Assembly: GCA_029721435.1 (NCBI GenBank)
Contig: CM056587.1
Span: 17,740,667 to 17,804,666 of the forward strand
DNA: 64,000 nt
From: Gymnothorax reevesii
Taxonomy: Eukaryota > Chordata > Actinopteri > Anguilliformes > Muraenidae
Direction of reading: 5' to 3'
Shown here: piece after piece, positions 23,510 to 35,890 of the stretch
Layout of the letters: the number at the start of each line of letters is the position of its first letter
How positions within the stretch are numbered: the first letter of the stretch is position 1
Program-made: the position numbers and the translations under genes
The notes under the pieces: generated by a model
What the model saw: only the letters and a program-made list of their open reading frames with translations
Databases searched by the model: none
Told to the model about the DNA's origin: nothing

Positions 23510-23735
23510 TTGGGCTGGGCCGAGCAGCGGCCTGACCCTTATAAACGCGAATGTCGCTGTCTGAGTTACTGCGTGACTGACTGCGTGACTGACTGACTGA
23601 CTGACTGACTGACTGACTGATGAAGTTCAACGATTGGCTTGCCCGCGGGGTAGAAGTTCATCGATTGGTCGGCTGGCGGGGAAGAGGCGACCCAGCCGTA
23701 TACTAGGTGCACCTAGTCTTGTTCACTAACATTCT
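23510..23735 (+). repeat. GACT-containing small repeat element
   Basis: A (GACT)n run (about 23571-23620) is followed by two copies of a ~33 bp GC-rich unit that begin GAAGTTCA(A/T)CGATTGG, then GAGGCGACCCAGCCG. It resembles the other tetranucleotide-core elements of the window in layout, but its ends are not clear. Confidence 0.4.
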
Positions 23736-24907
23736 GTTCAGTTCATCAAAAAGTTGCCACCCATTTTCCTTGAACGAGGACATGAAACCTGAATTGTCTT
23801 TCGAATATTCTGAATTGTGCAGCTTGTGAGACAGCACTTATTTAGCTTGGCTTAGGCTTTAAGTGATGTTGTTTTCACCGATGTTCATAATTTGATATGC
23901 TCAATATGTTTCGCATTCTAATGTTTTCTTTTTACTTCTGAAAGTATTTTAAATAAGTGAAGTGCCATTTTAAAATAAACTACATTGCTGCAAAAATGCT
24001 GAAAAGAGAGCTGTAATTTTTTGATTAATATTACGTGTAGTGTATATGATGTCAGTGTTTCCTATCGGAGATCTTTTTTACTACTAAAGTTTCTTCATCA
24101 TCATAGGGTTATGTAGGTGCCATGCCTCCTCTCAATACCGATAAAGTCTAACACCTAATGAAAGTGAGGAACTGCTCTCTTTTAACTGCAGACCAATTTG
24201 CATATTCTGATTTTTGCTGATACTTATTTTAGAACTGCCAATTAAATGGTGATTCCATAATTTTGCCCTGAACATAGTGATTCAGTATTTGTTATGATTT
24301 AAAATGGCGAATTATTCAGTGCCAAAAGAAAACCCTCAGACATTTAAATGACTGAAATATTGAAATAAATGTATAATTGTAAAGAGATGTTAATTATTTT
24401 GTACAGTTTCTAATACTTACGACTGGAGAGGGCGGGCAAATGATGTGAGTTTAGGAATAAATTGTAAAAGTATGGGAAAAAAAATGCTTCAAAGAAATAA
24501 TTACTGTGGTGTTGGAGTTGATTTATGCTCGCTTATAGTTTTTAATGTACTTGTGTTTGCGGTGCCAGTCAGTATTGTGCATGAAATGGTTGCATGTATG
24601 TAAGGGTGTTCAACTTTAAATAGCAAAAAAAAAAATAGTGAAATTTGACGAGAAAATTCTAAAACTTTCCACTGAAAAATAGTTGAATTATGCCGTCTAA
24701 GGTCCAGTAAAGCACCGCTGAAAAAAATGTTCTCGGAGTGGGGGTTGCATTCCCCCGGACCCCCCTAGAGGCAGACCGACAGTGTGCCGCACATGCAACT
24801 CTTGACTGGCTGCTTTTATCATTTAACCTGCCACTTCCGTGTCTGGGGAACACTGTGTCTTGGCTGTGCGGAGAGGTTCTCTAATCTCCCTCTGTGTTCA
24901 TTTTCAG

Positions 24908-24951
24908 GTGTACGGATCGGGCTCCCAGACCAGAGCTTTTCAGTATGTCAG
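24908..24951 (+). CDS. uxs1: UXS1 coding exon 2 of 6 in window
   Basis: This 44 nt exon encodes VYGSGSQTRAFQYV plus the first two bases of a serine codon, and follows directly on QGEPLT of the previous exon in the UXS1 protein. The acceptor is ...cattttcag at 24907 and the donor is gtgggt at 24952, so the downstream intron is in phase 2. The motif belongs to the nucleotide-sugar-binding part of the extended SDR fold. The preceding intron (21155-24907) contains a degenerate minisatellite, a hammerhead-like motif and a GACT-rich repeat. The following intron is about 14 kb. Confidence 0.93.
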
Positions 24952-25138
24952 GTGGGTGCTGCTGGCAGACTGGTGTCTCAGGAAATGATGTCACAGTGAA
25001 ACTCCGCATGATCAGTCCCACATGATTTTCAGGTGTGACTGAGTCCTGTGTACTGTTCCGCAGGAGAGATCATCCTCCCTGAGTTAATCTGTGTGTGCCT
25101 GCTCTGCCTCAGTACTGTGGAGTGTTTAGGTGTGTTTA

Positions 25139-25143
25139 CGTGT

Positions 25144-25183
<40 letters not shown>
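25139..25183. repeat. (TG)n microsatellite
   Basis: About 20 almost uninterrupted TG units in the intron after the second UXS1 exon. A second degenerate TG/GTGC run lies at ~25382-25415. Confidence 0.9.
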
Positions 25184-25185
<2 letters not shown>

Positions 25186-27239
25186 ACACCAAGTTTACCT
25201 ACTCATGTGGCGACCAAGTGTCCCCATAAGACATAGAAATCCAGGTTTCTTGTGGGGACATTTTCAGCTATTTTATGGTTGGCAGTTGAGGTCAAGGTTT
25301 GGGTGATGGTTAGGCATGTACTTCTGGCAGTTAGGGAATGAATGGACGTCTATGGAATGTCCCCAAAAAACATGAAAACAACGTGTGTGCGTGTGTGCGT
25401 GTGCGTGCGTGTGTGAGTTTTGGAGAGTAGGAATAATTTTGTGTCTAACGCTCATACTTCATTTTCTGTGATTTATTGGGTCTATTTTTATCCTTAGACT
25501 CACTGCAGGGTTGAATGTGACACACATGTATAGGAAAAATGAGCTGGGTGAGCAGGGTCTGTTCAAATGAATCACCGATCCCTGTGAGGACTGCTGAATT
25601 CTCACAGGAGATGTGAGCATGTATGTCATGACTTAGAGAAAGCACAGGCGCACCTCTGCGCTGCTTCCCAGAATTCCGAGCTTTTCATCAGTGCTCTGCA
25701 CTTCCCTACAGAGTTTTATGCTTTCCCAAGAATTTTTTTTGTTACTTACTTCTTGTCCTTCCTGTGGGCGGAGCTCGCTGCGTTCTGGGCCAGCTGGCGG
25801 CTCTGTTCATGTTTGCGGCCACTCGCGTGCGCGCGCCAACACTGATTATTCAGCTCAGGAATCAGAGGATCTTGTGTGTGTAATAATAATGGTTTGCCTG
25901 ACTGCATTGTGGGGAAGGTGGTGGGGGGTGGGGTATGCTTAGTATTTGTTGTGTATTTTGGCGGTATAGAAGCGATTGTCATAAATCACAGTCACATAAA
26001 CACAAGCACTTATTCTAAGTGACCTTGCATGCATGTGGCACTCGCAAACTCTAAATCCATGCACACACAGACGCATACTCGCGCATACACAAGCATATCA
26101 CACTCAAGTTCACGCACACTCATCCCGCTGTCTGCCACACACACAGAAATGTGTGCACACTCAGAACTCTAGAGCCGTGGCAATGTGTTACACTTGTAGA
26201 AGTGGTGTAAATTTAATGTGCACCGTGTCAGTCGCTTAAGGCTGAGCAGCAGATAAGATGGGGAGCTAAAGATTTGAGCGCTGATGAGCTGCTTGAAGCT
26301 GCCATCTGTAAAAGCAAACGTTAGCCTTCAACTGGGCCGTTTTAATTAGTCGTTGCCGGCGCCCGATTGTTTGGCTGAGCTTAACGAGACTCTGCCGGCA
26401 GTCAGCACTCCTGTCAGAATTGCGTTGTTTGGATATCAGCGCTTAATCCCTTCCCTGCGATCGATGATGAACATGATTACGTCCCCGGCGAGAAGTGGGC
26501 CGCAGAAGATTTTGAGCATTAATGCTTCCGGAGAAACTGTCAAACCGATTTCCACCCCGAAAAGCAAAATTGTATAACTTACAGCCTCGCAGTTACATTG
26601 TCTGTGCTGTCGTGTTGCTCGCGATCTGTAGTCACACGATCAATGTCACGCAAACAATCATTGGCCTTGAGGACAGTCGCTTCTGGAATTGGCAACGACA
26701 TGTTACCATAGTAGCAGCCTGACCAGGCCACTGTGATTTGTTTCGGGGTTTGTTTCTGCGTATGTGTATGAATGCGTGATTCTGTTTGTGTAAGGACGGG
26801 CGAGTGGCTTTGTGCAATCACAGAGCTAGTACGTTCAACACCATATAATGGTCTGATATTGCTCTGTGTGGCTTTCACCACATGACATTTTATAATTTTC
26901 GTGATAGTTTTTTAGTGTACACTGTAGTCGGGAACACTGCTGGGTGTTTTTAGACAGCTGATGAGCTTGGACAGATCAATACGTTCCCTCCTCACACTGT
27001 TTCAAGCTTTTTTGTTTGATAAAATGACTCTTATTATGAAAAATAGTTTTTGAGGCTCCATTGGTACTGTGCAGGTTGTTTCTTGTATCAGTAAATTGCT
27101 CGACGTCGCTTTAAAAGGCTGAATATTTTAATAAAAGTGATAAATGTTAATTGTAGTTTGAACCAATGGGTTTCTAATGGGTCTCCCCAGCACCTTCTCA
27201 ATTTTGCTACTTTTTTGTATGCAGCTGTATAAATATATT
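25184..27239. other. Intronic DNA with no recognised gene
   Basis: No coding similarity was seen. A degenerate CACA-rich patch lies at ~26030-26160. Open frames here are short and lack motifs. Confidence 0.4.
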
Positions 27240-27761
27240 TCACTGACACATCCGAAATTTCTGCTCATTCGGAACAAAAATGAATTTTTGGTGAATTATT
27301 TTCCAAGGCTACTGTCCGTCAGTTTTTTTTTTTTTTTTTTGCCAGTTGACATTTTTCTTGTGTTTAACATGGCATAACTTTTTTATTATTACACGTATAG
27401 CTTTGAAACTTTGGGTCTAAAGTTATACTGCTTAATCAGAAAGTGTAGTCCTTTTTACTTTATCTTTCTTGGTTGAGAAGCTGTGAGGACACCACAAAAG
27501 TGCCTTTTTTTTAGGCAATTCCACGTTTAGGTCCCTAAAGCACCCCCAATATAAACCCTAGCATAGGCTCTCTGGCATTCTTTCCATTCACTCGTGTCTG
27601 CTGAATATAAATCAGGCTGAATTCACCATGAATTCATGACCAACTGCAGTCAGTACCTTGCCAAATGGTAATCTCGAGAATCTTGTGGCACTTTTAAGCT
27701 TCTTGGACATTTAACTTAGCAACATTTTAAGTGTTTTCAATCATTAGGCAATCACATACTA

Positions 27762-29370
27762 CAAAACACAAAACCAGTGAAGTTGGCACGTTATGTAAAT
27801 TGTAGATAAAAACAGAATATAATGATTTCCAAATCCTTTTCAACTTGTATTCAATTGAATACACTGCAAAGACAAGATGTTTAATGTTCAAACTGAGAAA
27901 CTTTTTTTTTTTTTTTTTGCAAATAATCAACTTAGAATTTAAAGGCAGCAACACATTGCAAAAAAGTTGGCACAGGGGCCTTTTTACCACTGTGTTACAT
28001 CGCCTTTCCTTTTAACGACACTCAGTAAACGCTTTGGAATTGAGGAGACCAATTTTTGAAGCTTTTCAGGTACAACTCTTTCCCATTCTTGCTTGATGTA
28101 CAGCTTAAGTTGTTCAACAGTCCGGGGTCTCCGTTGTCGTATTTTACGCTTCTTAATGTGCCACACATTTTCAATGGGAGACAGATCTGGACTACAGGCA
28201 GACCAGTCTAGTGCCCGCACTCTTTTACTACGGAGCCATGCTGTTGTAACACGTGCAGAATGTGGCTTGGCATTGTCTTGCTGAAATAAGCAGGGACATC
28301 CATGAAAAAGACGTTGCTTGGATGGCAACATATGTTGCTCCAAAACCTGTATGTACCTTTCAGCATTAATGGTGCCTTCACATATGTGTAAGTTGCCCAT
28401 GCCCTGGGCACTAATACACTCCCATACCATCACAGATGCTCGCTTTTAAACTTTGTGCCTATAACAGTCCGGATGGTTCTTTTCCTCTTTGGTCCGGAGG
28501 ACACGACGTCCACAGTTTCCAAAAACATTTTGAAATGTGGACTCGTCAGACCACAGAACACTTTTCCACTTTGCATCAGTCCATCTTAGATGAGCTTGGG
28601 CCCAGCGAAGCCGGCGGCGTTTCTGGGTGCTGTTGTTAAATGGCTTTTGCTTTGCATTGTGGGGTTTTAACTTGCACTTGCAGAGGTAGCGACGAACTGT
28701 AGTTACTGACAGTGGTTTTCTGAAGTGTCCCTGAGCCCATGTGGTGATGTCCCTTACACACTGATATCGGTTTTTGATGCAGTACCGCCTGAGGGATCGA
28801 AGGTCACAGGCATTCCATGTTGGTCTTTGGCCTTGTCGCTTACGTGCAGTGATTTCTCCAGATTCTCTGAACCTTTTGACGATATTACTGACCGTAGATG
28901 ATGAAATCCCTAAATTTCTTGCAATAGCTTGTTGAGGAATGTTGTTTTTAAACTGTTCGACAATCAGCTCAGGCATTTGTTCACTAAGTGGTGACCCTCA
29001 GCTCGTTCTTGTTTGTGAATGACTGAGCATTTCAGGGAAACTGCTTTTATACCCAATCATGGCACCCACCTGTTCCCAATTAGCCCGTTCACCTGTGGGA
29101 AGTTCCAAATAAGTGTTTGATGAGCATTCCTGAATTCTCTGTCTTTTTTGCCACTTGTGCCAGCTTTTTTTTTGAAACATGTTGCAGGCATCAAATTCCA
29201 AATGAGCTAATATTTGCAAAAAATTACAAAGTTTACCTGTTCGAACATTAAGTAACTTGTCTTTGCAGTGTATTCAATTGAAAATAGGTTTAAAAGGATT
29301 TGCAAATCATTGTATTCTGTTTTCATTTACCATTTACTCAACGTGCCAACTTCACTGGTTTTGGGTTTTG
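27762..29370 (-). mobile_element. Tc1-like transposon, nearly intact, minus-strand transposase
   Basis: It is bordered by TA (27760-27761 and 29371-29372). The ends CAAAACACAAAACCAGTGAA and, reverse-complemented, CAAAACCCAAAACCAGTGAA start inverted repeats that run about 150-200 bp inward (AGTTGGCACGTT, AACAGAATA, CAAATCCTTTT, TTCAATTGAATACACTGCAA). The 1.6 kb length is that of a full-length element. Confidence 0.9.
27984..28976 (-). pseudogene. Tc1-like transposase broken by one nonsense codon
   Basis: Translation from the ATG at 28976 gives an N-terminal HTH (QQAIARNLGISSSTVSNIVK), a second HTH-like region and LWSDESTF with the first catalytic Asp. A TAA at 28446-28448 interrupts the frame. 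It resumes at once in the same frame with ASVMVWECIS, FQQDNAKPHSA (second Asp) and SPDLSPIENVW (catalytic Glu) and ends ...KRKGDVTQW. All three catalytic residues survive, and apart from the stop the length (about 330 codons) is normal. The stop lies just before the glycine-rich box, so a truncated protein would lack two of the three catalytic residues. Confidence 0.88.
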
Positions 29371-30629
29371 TAATTTATACTAAATCCTGTATTATAGTAG
29401 ACATGACATAAAACAAAAATTTCTGATGTGACTTAGTTCGGAAATGTATGTCGTTCATCTTAACAGAGGTGAGGCACTTTTTGAAGATCACACTTCTTTG
29501 CATCAATAAAATTTACTGACACTAATTCTTGTAAACTGACGGTCAAATTAACACTTTGTATTCCATGCTATGTTAACAGTGTTATTGTTGCTTCCTAAAT
29601 GCAGCAAAGAGCACAACAGTGTTGTCTGTCCCAGTTTTGTCTAAGTTATACTGCAGGGCTGTGCGTCCAGTGACAGTTTGAACAGTTCGGAGAATGTTAT
29701 TGAATGGCACCCAGCATTTTTCAGAAGTCGTCCATGTTAATGCTTTTGTCCTCTTGTTTCACTTCATTAAAAACAATAACAATGATCAGAAATTATCGAT
29801 CAATAACTGGTTCAGGTTTCTCCTTGCCAGTATGATCTACCAACCTGCATATACTGACCTTTCAGTGAATGTGTCCTGCATTGATGAATTGAATACTTTG
29901 TGATTCAATAGCAGACACAAATGAGTGGAAAAATGCCAGAGAGCCTATGCTAGGGTGTATATTTGGGGTGCTTTGGGGACCTAAACATGGAACTGACTGA
30001 GCAAAAGACACTATTGTTTTCCTCATAGCTCCACAACAAAGAAAGATGAAGTAAAAAGGACTGCACTTTCTGATTAAGCAGTATAACATTAGCTTAGATA
30101 CAAAGTTTCAAAGCTTTAGGTGTAATAATGAAAAAAAAGTAATGTCATGTTAAATACAAGAAAAATGTCAACTGACAAATTAACTGACGGACAGTACCGT
30201 TAGAAAATAATTTCCCAAAAATTAATATTTGCTCCGAATGAGCTTAAATATAGGATTTGTTCATCACGAATGCATATTTATCTAATGTGAAAATATGGAA
30301 GCAATCTATGACAACATGGTGACAATGTTTTGTATACCTGATGATTTGACATGGAATGACCCACCAGTTGGCTTTTCGAACTTGCCCGGAAACGTGTGCA
30401 CTCGTATTACTGCCGACCGGCTCGAGTACCGGAGCCGCGTCTTATGTTGTTCACTTTGCATCTAAACACGTACAACTGTTATCATGAATGCTTTTTGCTT
30501 TGCGTCTAAACGCAGACAATGGTTTGAGTTCATGTGACATTATGATTGGTCTTGCATGATATAAGAAGCAACGTGCATACATTCCATTACTTTCAGTTTG
30601 TAAATTTTGTTTCGTTCATTCTCACCATG

Positions 30630-30895
30630 ATCACATGGTGACAGCCAAACGGACTGATGCTGGTTCTGCTGTGGCAGGACAAAAAGCTTGTGAAAATGCT
30701 GTCAACGCATGCAGGCCACACAGTGAAGAGGAACACAGTGAAACCACGTTGTGTTGTTGATGATAACTACGGTACGAGCGGCGTTGATCGCAGTGATGAA
30801 CTGGCTAGTTCGTGCCCACCGACTGCAAAAAAGTTGAGACTGTGCGAATCTCGTGTAGTTTGCGCCAAGAATAGTGTAAGGCAAGTGTCACACTA
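30630..30895 (+). pseudogene. piggyBac-type transposase fragment
   Basis: A 79-codon frame reads LVLLWQDKKLVKMLSTHAGH, then VKPRCVVDDNYGTSGVDRSD and ELASSCPPTAKKLRL. The order W(K/Q)DK(K)xVxMLST, KPxxVxDYNxxMxGVDxSDxL is the piggyBac catalytic-core region containing the last conserved aspartates. YNxxM has changed to NYGTS, and nothing recognisable lies on either side, so this is a small remnant. It cannot encode a working enzyme. Confidence 0.65.
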
Positions 30896-32423
30896 GATAT
30901 GGGTGAGATTCCATTATGCGTCGAACTGTGCTTCCAAACTTACTATACTGTCTAGAATTTTATGTAAGTTTTTTTTTTTTTTTTTCCATGTGGCCATCAT
31001 TCTGTCAGCTCGCGGTCTGTTTCTTTATAAGTAAAAGATGGATTTAGCGTAATTGATTGCATCCTTATCGTATATCGCATGAACTCAAGTCAGTGTTTGA
31101 ATGGTTAAGATGCTAAATAGCGCAGTTCTTATCACCCATTATGCCAACGATCATCAGTGAAAAAAATTCGGGCCAGCGCGCACGGCAGCACTCACTGCCG
31201 CCCTGATAAACACGACTCGCATGAGCTATCGTTCATAGATGTATCCGGGACTCAAGCCTGGCGATTGTTCACGAGTAAACACGGCTCAGAGTGCTAAGTG
31301 GTTAGTTAAAGCTCTTGAGTAGAGTCAGGGTCGATAATCATGAATCTGGGCATCCTCTCCTCTGCGTTTGCCACAAGCGTGAAAACACCATATTGCTCTG
31401 TGAAAATCCGTCTCGCGGCTCTCCCTTTGTCCTTTTTATTGTTATTCATGAGAATTGTGAATATACTACATGTAACTATGGAATGTAAATATTTTAAGCC
31501 ATGTGCATTATTTAATAAATGCTAAGTTCATGTATTTTTAAACTTAAAGATAATGATATATTTTCCTCTCATTTATTCGCAACCTGGACGGTACATGGTG
31601 TCCTCCAGAGTTATTCATAAATAAATACAAAGATAGGTGGCTCTGGCTGATGATGAAAGATGGTCCTAGAAGGAAGCACCAGAAATGAAAGCACGACGCA
31701 CTTCGACTGCCGTGATATTTTCTCATTTTGATATATGTGGCCCTGTATGAAAGCGACTGCAGTGCACTCATTTGCATGTTTGTATGTACAAATTGAAGGG
31801 TACAATCTGCTCTGTGAATCATTCTTTTTGAATATAAAGTGCTGGACTGCGGACCCAGTAAGCAAAAATTGCACTGCTCTCCACTTATTTACCTACTGCA
31901 TTGTATTGGAACACCTGTCATTCGATTAAATCCATTCTTCATCTATCCATTCCCTTCCAATCAATGCCTGTCCTGCACGTGCAAATCCATCTCTGCTCAG
32001 AATGTGTCTCCACGTTTAAAATCTATCAAATTCAATCTCTTCCTTAGAAAATTCTATGGAATTTTGTTTTACTCAGAAGTGCTCTGTTCTTCTTTGTTTT
32101 TTGTTTTTTTTTTTTAAACCTTTCATTGCGTCTTTATACTGTCGCTCAGCTCCGGGGGCGTGGGCGGGGTCAGGACTAGGGCTTGTCCTCTCTGTCCTTC
32201 ACTTCCCTCCCCCTCAGGAAACCCGCCACGCGCACTTCCGTTCGACAAGTCTGGTTGCAGTCCTGTCCTGCAGTGTTTTGCAGAGATAGCCCCTATCAAC
32301 CCACATCAGTGGAGCTCGAACATGGTTTGTCCATTAAGGGTTCGCACTATGGATTTAAATGAAAGGCTGTGATGTGTCAGAAGGGTTTGGTGTGTTGGGG
32401 GAGGGGGGGGGGGGGGTGATCGT

Positions 32424-32474
<51 letters not shown>

Positions 32475-34167
32475 AGGTGGGGGGCAGGTTTGCTGAAGGA
32501 CGGGTTTCCATCGACTGCTTGCATCGGTAAGCATCGAGCCACATAAGTGGATTGTATGTAGAACACTTTAATTTGTGTAACTTCTTCAGGATAAAAGCCT
32601 CCACTAAATCTGATGTAATGGTTCAGCGAATGGGCCGGGGGCTCGTCTTTGTCTTCTCTGCAAGTAATGCGTCTGCCGATTCCAGCATGCGCAGATGCAT
32701 TTTTTGAGGATGAGATGACAAAATGCATCTCTGATTACAGCTTTCTGGTGGGTATATGTGAATTCCCATGGCCTCAGGGTCGTGATAATGTTTTTCAGAA
32801 TAAAAGTGAGCTGAATTCCTTGTCTCTTGAGAAGAGAGGCAGGTGAGTATTGTCCGGGGGGGGTTACGAAGTTCCAATTAGAGGGTCACATGCTAATATG
32901 CTAATAAAAATAAAAGACCGTAATTTGAAAATTATATTTCACCTATTTATGAGGGTGCTTTGCGCAGCTTTTTGTACAGGTGTTAACTGGTTTCATTTGC
33001 CCACGCGTGAAGGGACTCCAGCTAACCTTGGTTGCGTGTCACAAACTGTGGACTGATTTTTTTGCGGAGATATGGGGTCAGATTTCCTATGGAAATCCAA
33101 AGGAAGTGACATTTATTTGTCTACCTTTGCAATGGTGTCCACTACCGTCGACAAACAAATGAGTGACAGTGAAATTAACAACGTTGAGCTGTAATACAAT
33201 GGTAAGGTAAACTACAATGACACACGAAATTAATACTTAGACTATGTTCCAGGATAATTCCAAAAATGTCTGTGCTTTAAAATCTGTTATGTTACTTTGA
33301 ACATTTGGTGAGCATTGTCTCTAGTCTAATAATATTCATCCCGCTCATTTATTCTATTTGTGACTGATGTTTGTTTAGAATTAAGTTATCGTTGTCTCAG
33401 CCCACTGCCAGACTCATTTGATACATTTACATTAGTTGGAGATTTGATTATGCTGAAATAGCGCATCCATTCAGAGAAATCAGATTTACGATGGAAACCA
33501 TCCCATAAATTATGAAGTGTGGCAACAAATCTTACTTATAATATTCTATATTGTTGGCCTTCATGCTGGGGAAACGCTGCAGTTCCACTTTTCTTAGCTG
33601 GCTACTTTGGCGTGCTGTAGCTCGTGCGAGTGGCTGAATGATTACTGCAATTCATTTGACAGCTGCCAGTGTCAGTTAGAAATTCCTTGTCTTGAAATTT
33701 GTTCATGGCATCTTTAATTGAAAATGATGAAACTAAACAAAAGCAGGTTTTGTCATATCAACTTAATTGACCTTTATAAATATGCAGCCAAGTGATAAAT
33801 TAATGGAAACGTTGTTATAAATAGTGTCGTGCCTCCTCAAGCAGCCAGATCAGCTTTGACACACCTGGGCATAAAGTCTACAAGTAAAAAACTTTACCTG
33901 AGGGTTGGAGCATTTTTATTCCAAGAACTATTCCCTCATTTGGTCTTTGGAAGATGGGGATGTAGAGCGTTGTCGAGCACATTGTTCTTGAGCATGGTTC
34001 TTTAACTCTGTCCTGGTGGCTCCGTGTGTATGCTGGGTTTTGTTTCAGCCACAGCTGCAATCATAGGACTTTTATTTGCTGTTCATTTGTCCTAATTGGG
34101 TGCATTAAAAGCAGTTATTTAACATCTTCAGCCACATTTTGAGAGAAATAAAAGACCTGTAAACATA
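30896..34167. other. Intronic DNA with microsatellites, no recognised gene
   Basis: This stretch holds a G-run (about 32403-32416) and a (GT)n run (about 32426-32471). I saw no coding similarity. Confidence 0.4.
32400..32472. repeat. Poly-G followed by (GT)n microsatellite
   Basis: A ~14 bp G-run is separated by GATCGTGATT-like sequence from about 22 GT units. Confidence 0.9.
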
Positions 34168-34545
34168 CAATCATGAGAAGAAAAAAATACACCCTCTCTC
34201 AGTTCAGTAGTTTTTTTGCAGGACTTTAAAAAAAAAATTTGCTGGCCCTCATTAGGTGCTTAAATGAGGTAAGTTTAACCTCAGGTGCAGAACAACTCAC
34301 AACAGATTCCACCGTGCCATTATTTATTGAACCCAAATTTAACCGAAACGCAGTCATGTCAGATAAATAATGGCATGTTGGAATTTGCTGTGTGTTGTTT
34401 TACACCTGAGGATAGATTTACATAATTTTAGGCCCTGATTAGGACCAGCTAATTTATTATTTTTATTTTTCATTTATTTTTATTTTTTGTCCTGATACGC
34501 AAAACCATGGAACTGAGAGGGTGTACTTTCTTTTTCTCACAACTG
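34168..34545. mobile_element. 378 bp Tc1/mariner-type MITE
   Basis: The ends CAATCATGAGAAGAAAAAAATACACCC... and the reverse-complemented right end CAGTTGTGAGAAAAAGAAAGTACACCC... are inverted repeats that continue into TCTCAGTTC. TA borders both ends (34166-34167 and 34546-34547). No coding capacity is present. Confidence 0.8.
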
Positions 34546-35649
34546 TATCATTTTATTTAACATTTTAAGCATATCAAACGTGACCTATGAATAATTTTTA
34601 CATTTGCATGGAATGGCCTACAAAAAAATCTCACTAACATATTCTAGCAAATCTGTTTCATGGCCATTTAAATTCCAAAATTTGACAAATGAGACTGTTT
34701 TCTAAATAAACTGGACTGTCTACTGATTCAATTTGGTAGTCAAGCGGATCAACTGTTTGATTGCTAGTAGAGCTAAGTAAAGAGGAACTGGATAGGACTT
34801 ATCAGTTAAAAACAGATGATTCTGCAGACGTTTACGTTTCTCCACTCAGCACGTTGCCGATAAATGCTGGTGTCTGAACGTTTTTTTTCTGAAAGCGTTT
34901 CATAAGGCCTCTGATGTTCGGCAGCCATTTGTTCAAGACGGCTTCAGGTGTAATTCAAGGAAAAGAAAGAATAAGCTCGTCTGTTTGCCTCAAGGAGGCA
35001 GTTATTCTTATTACGCTCAAAATAATAATAATTCAAGTAATCATGCATCGCTAATGTGTGTATGTGCGCATGCATGCATGTACACGTGCACACGTGTGTG
35101 TTTTGTGTCCGTTGACTGTTGAAAAGAGCTGCAGTTCACGCTTTAGACAAGGTCTCACACGCTTGCCTCCTGGAGCTGATTGGCAGCAAAGATGCAATTA
35201 AACAGGCCGGTTTTATCACCACACTATGACAAGATGGCTTTCCTGATAATGAGCAGGGTTTTTTATTAATCCAACATGGATTGCCAGGAATAGATTTTAC
35301 TTGTCCTTTCTTTAGGCCGCTGTGGTCTTTTGAGATGAATGGAAAATGTGTGCTTCCACTGAACCTGCTAATGAACTGTTCTGAGTGAAGATGCGATCTC
35401 CCGGAAACCTAATTATTCATAACCACATAAATGCAGCAGCATGGTAATCATTTACCAGCCAATTTTGCAATTAATTCTGTTGGCAATGTGGTCATTACCA
35501 TATTCTGTGATTGTGTCCAATACATCAGCGTGCATAACTTGCGCAGGCACGCATTTTGAAATAGGTATCATGTATTTGTATCAATTATATTAATCATATC
35601 TGCAATGTTTTTTAATGAATGAAGGTTTCCCTATGAAGGTTGCCCATTT

Positions 35650-35890
35650 TGCATTTGTTGAATGAATGTAATGTCATAAGCCCAGTGCTCTTGGCTTAGT
35701 CTCCGCTAGATTAAAGTAAGGAAGCAAAGCTCTGTGGTTACTGCACTGAGCCTTGCCTTTGCTAAATAAATGTAATGTAACAAGGCCGAGTGGTTGCCCG
35801 ACTCTGCCTCACCTCTGATAAATAAATGTAATGTGACAGGGCCGCGAGGTTCCCTCACTTGGCGTAGACTTAGCTAAATCAATGCAATAA
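35650..35890 (+). repeat. ~60 bp degenerate tandem repeat
   Basis: Three to four units share GCTAAATAAATGTAATGT(A/G)AC, then AAGGCCGAGTGGTT or a variant, then a CACT-x-x-GCCT-like phrase. A second cluster of the same family is at 38600-38790. Confidence 0.65.

Larger units (their letters stand above)
27240..30375. mobile_element. Foldback-type element with ~330 bp inverted arms, interrupted by a Tc1-like transposon
   Basis: The left arm (about 27240-27605) and the right arm (about 29905-30275) are inverted copies. Both contain CTCATTCGGA, ACTGTCCGTCAG, the motif GCATAGGCTCTCTGGCATT or its complement, and TTTAGGTCCC next to a run of AGCACCCCCAA or similar. The right side continues to TTGACATGGAATGACCCACC at ~30348-30367, the same terminus as the element at 46237. 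The corresponding left terminus is not recognisable, so the left limit is approximate. A Tc1-like element (27762-29370) sits between the arms. Confidence 0.6.

Noticed and set aside
32306..32728. 140-codon minus-strand frame with His-Thr repeat
   Set aside because: The HTHT stretch is simply the (GT)n microsatellite read as codons.
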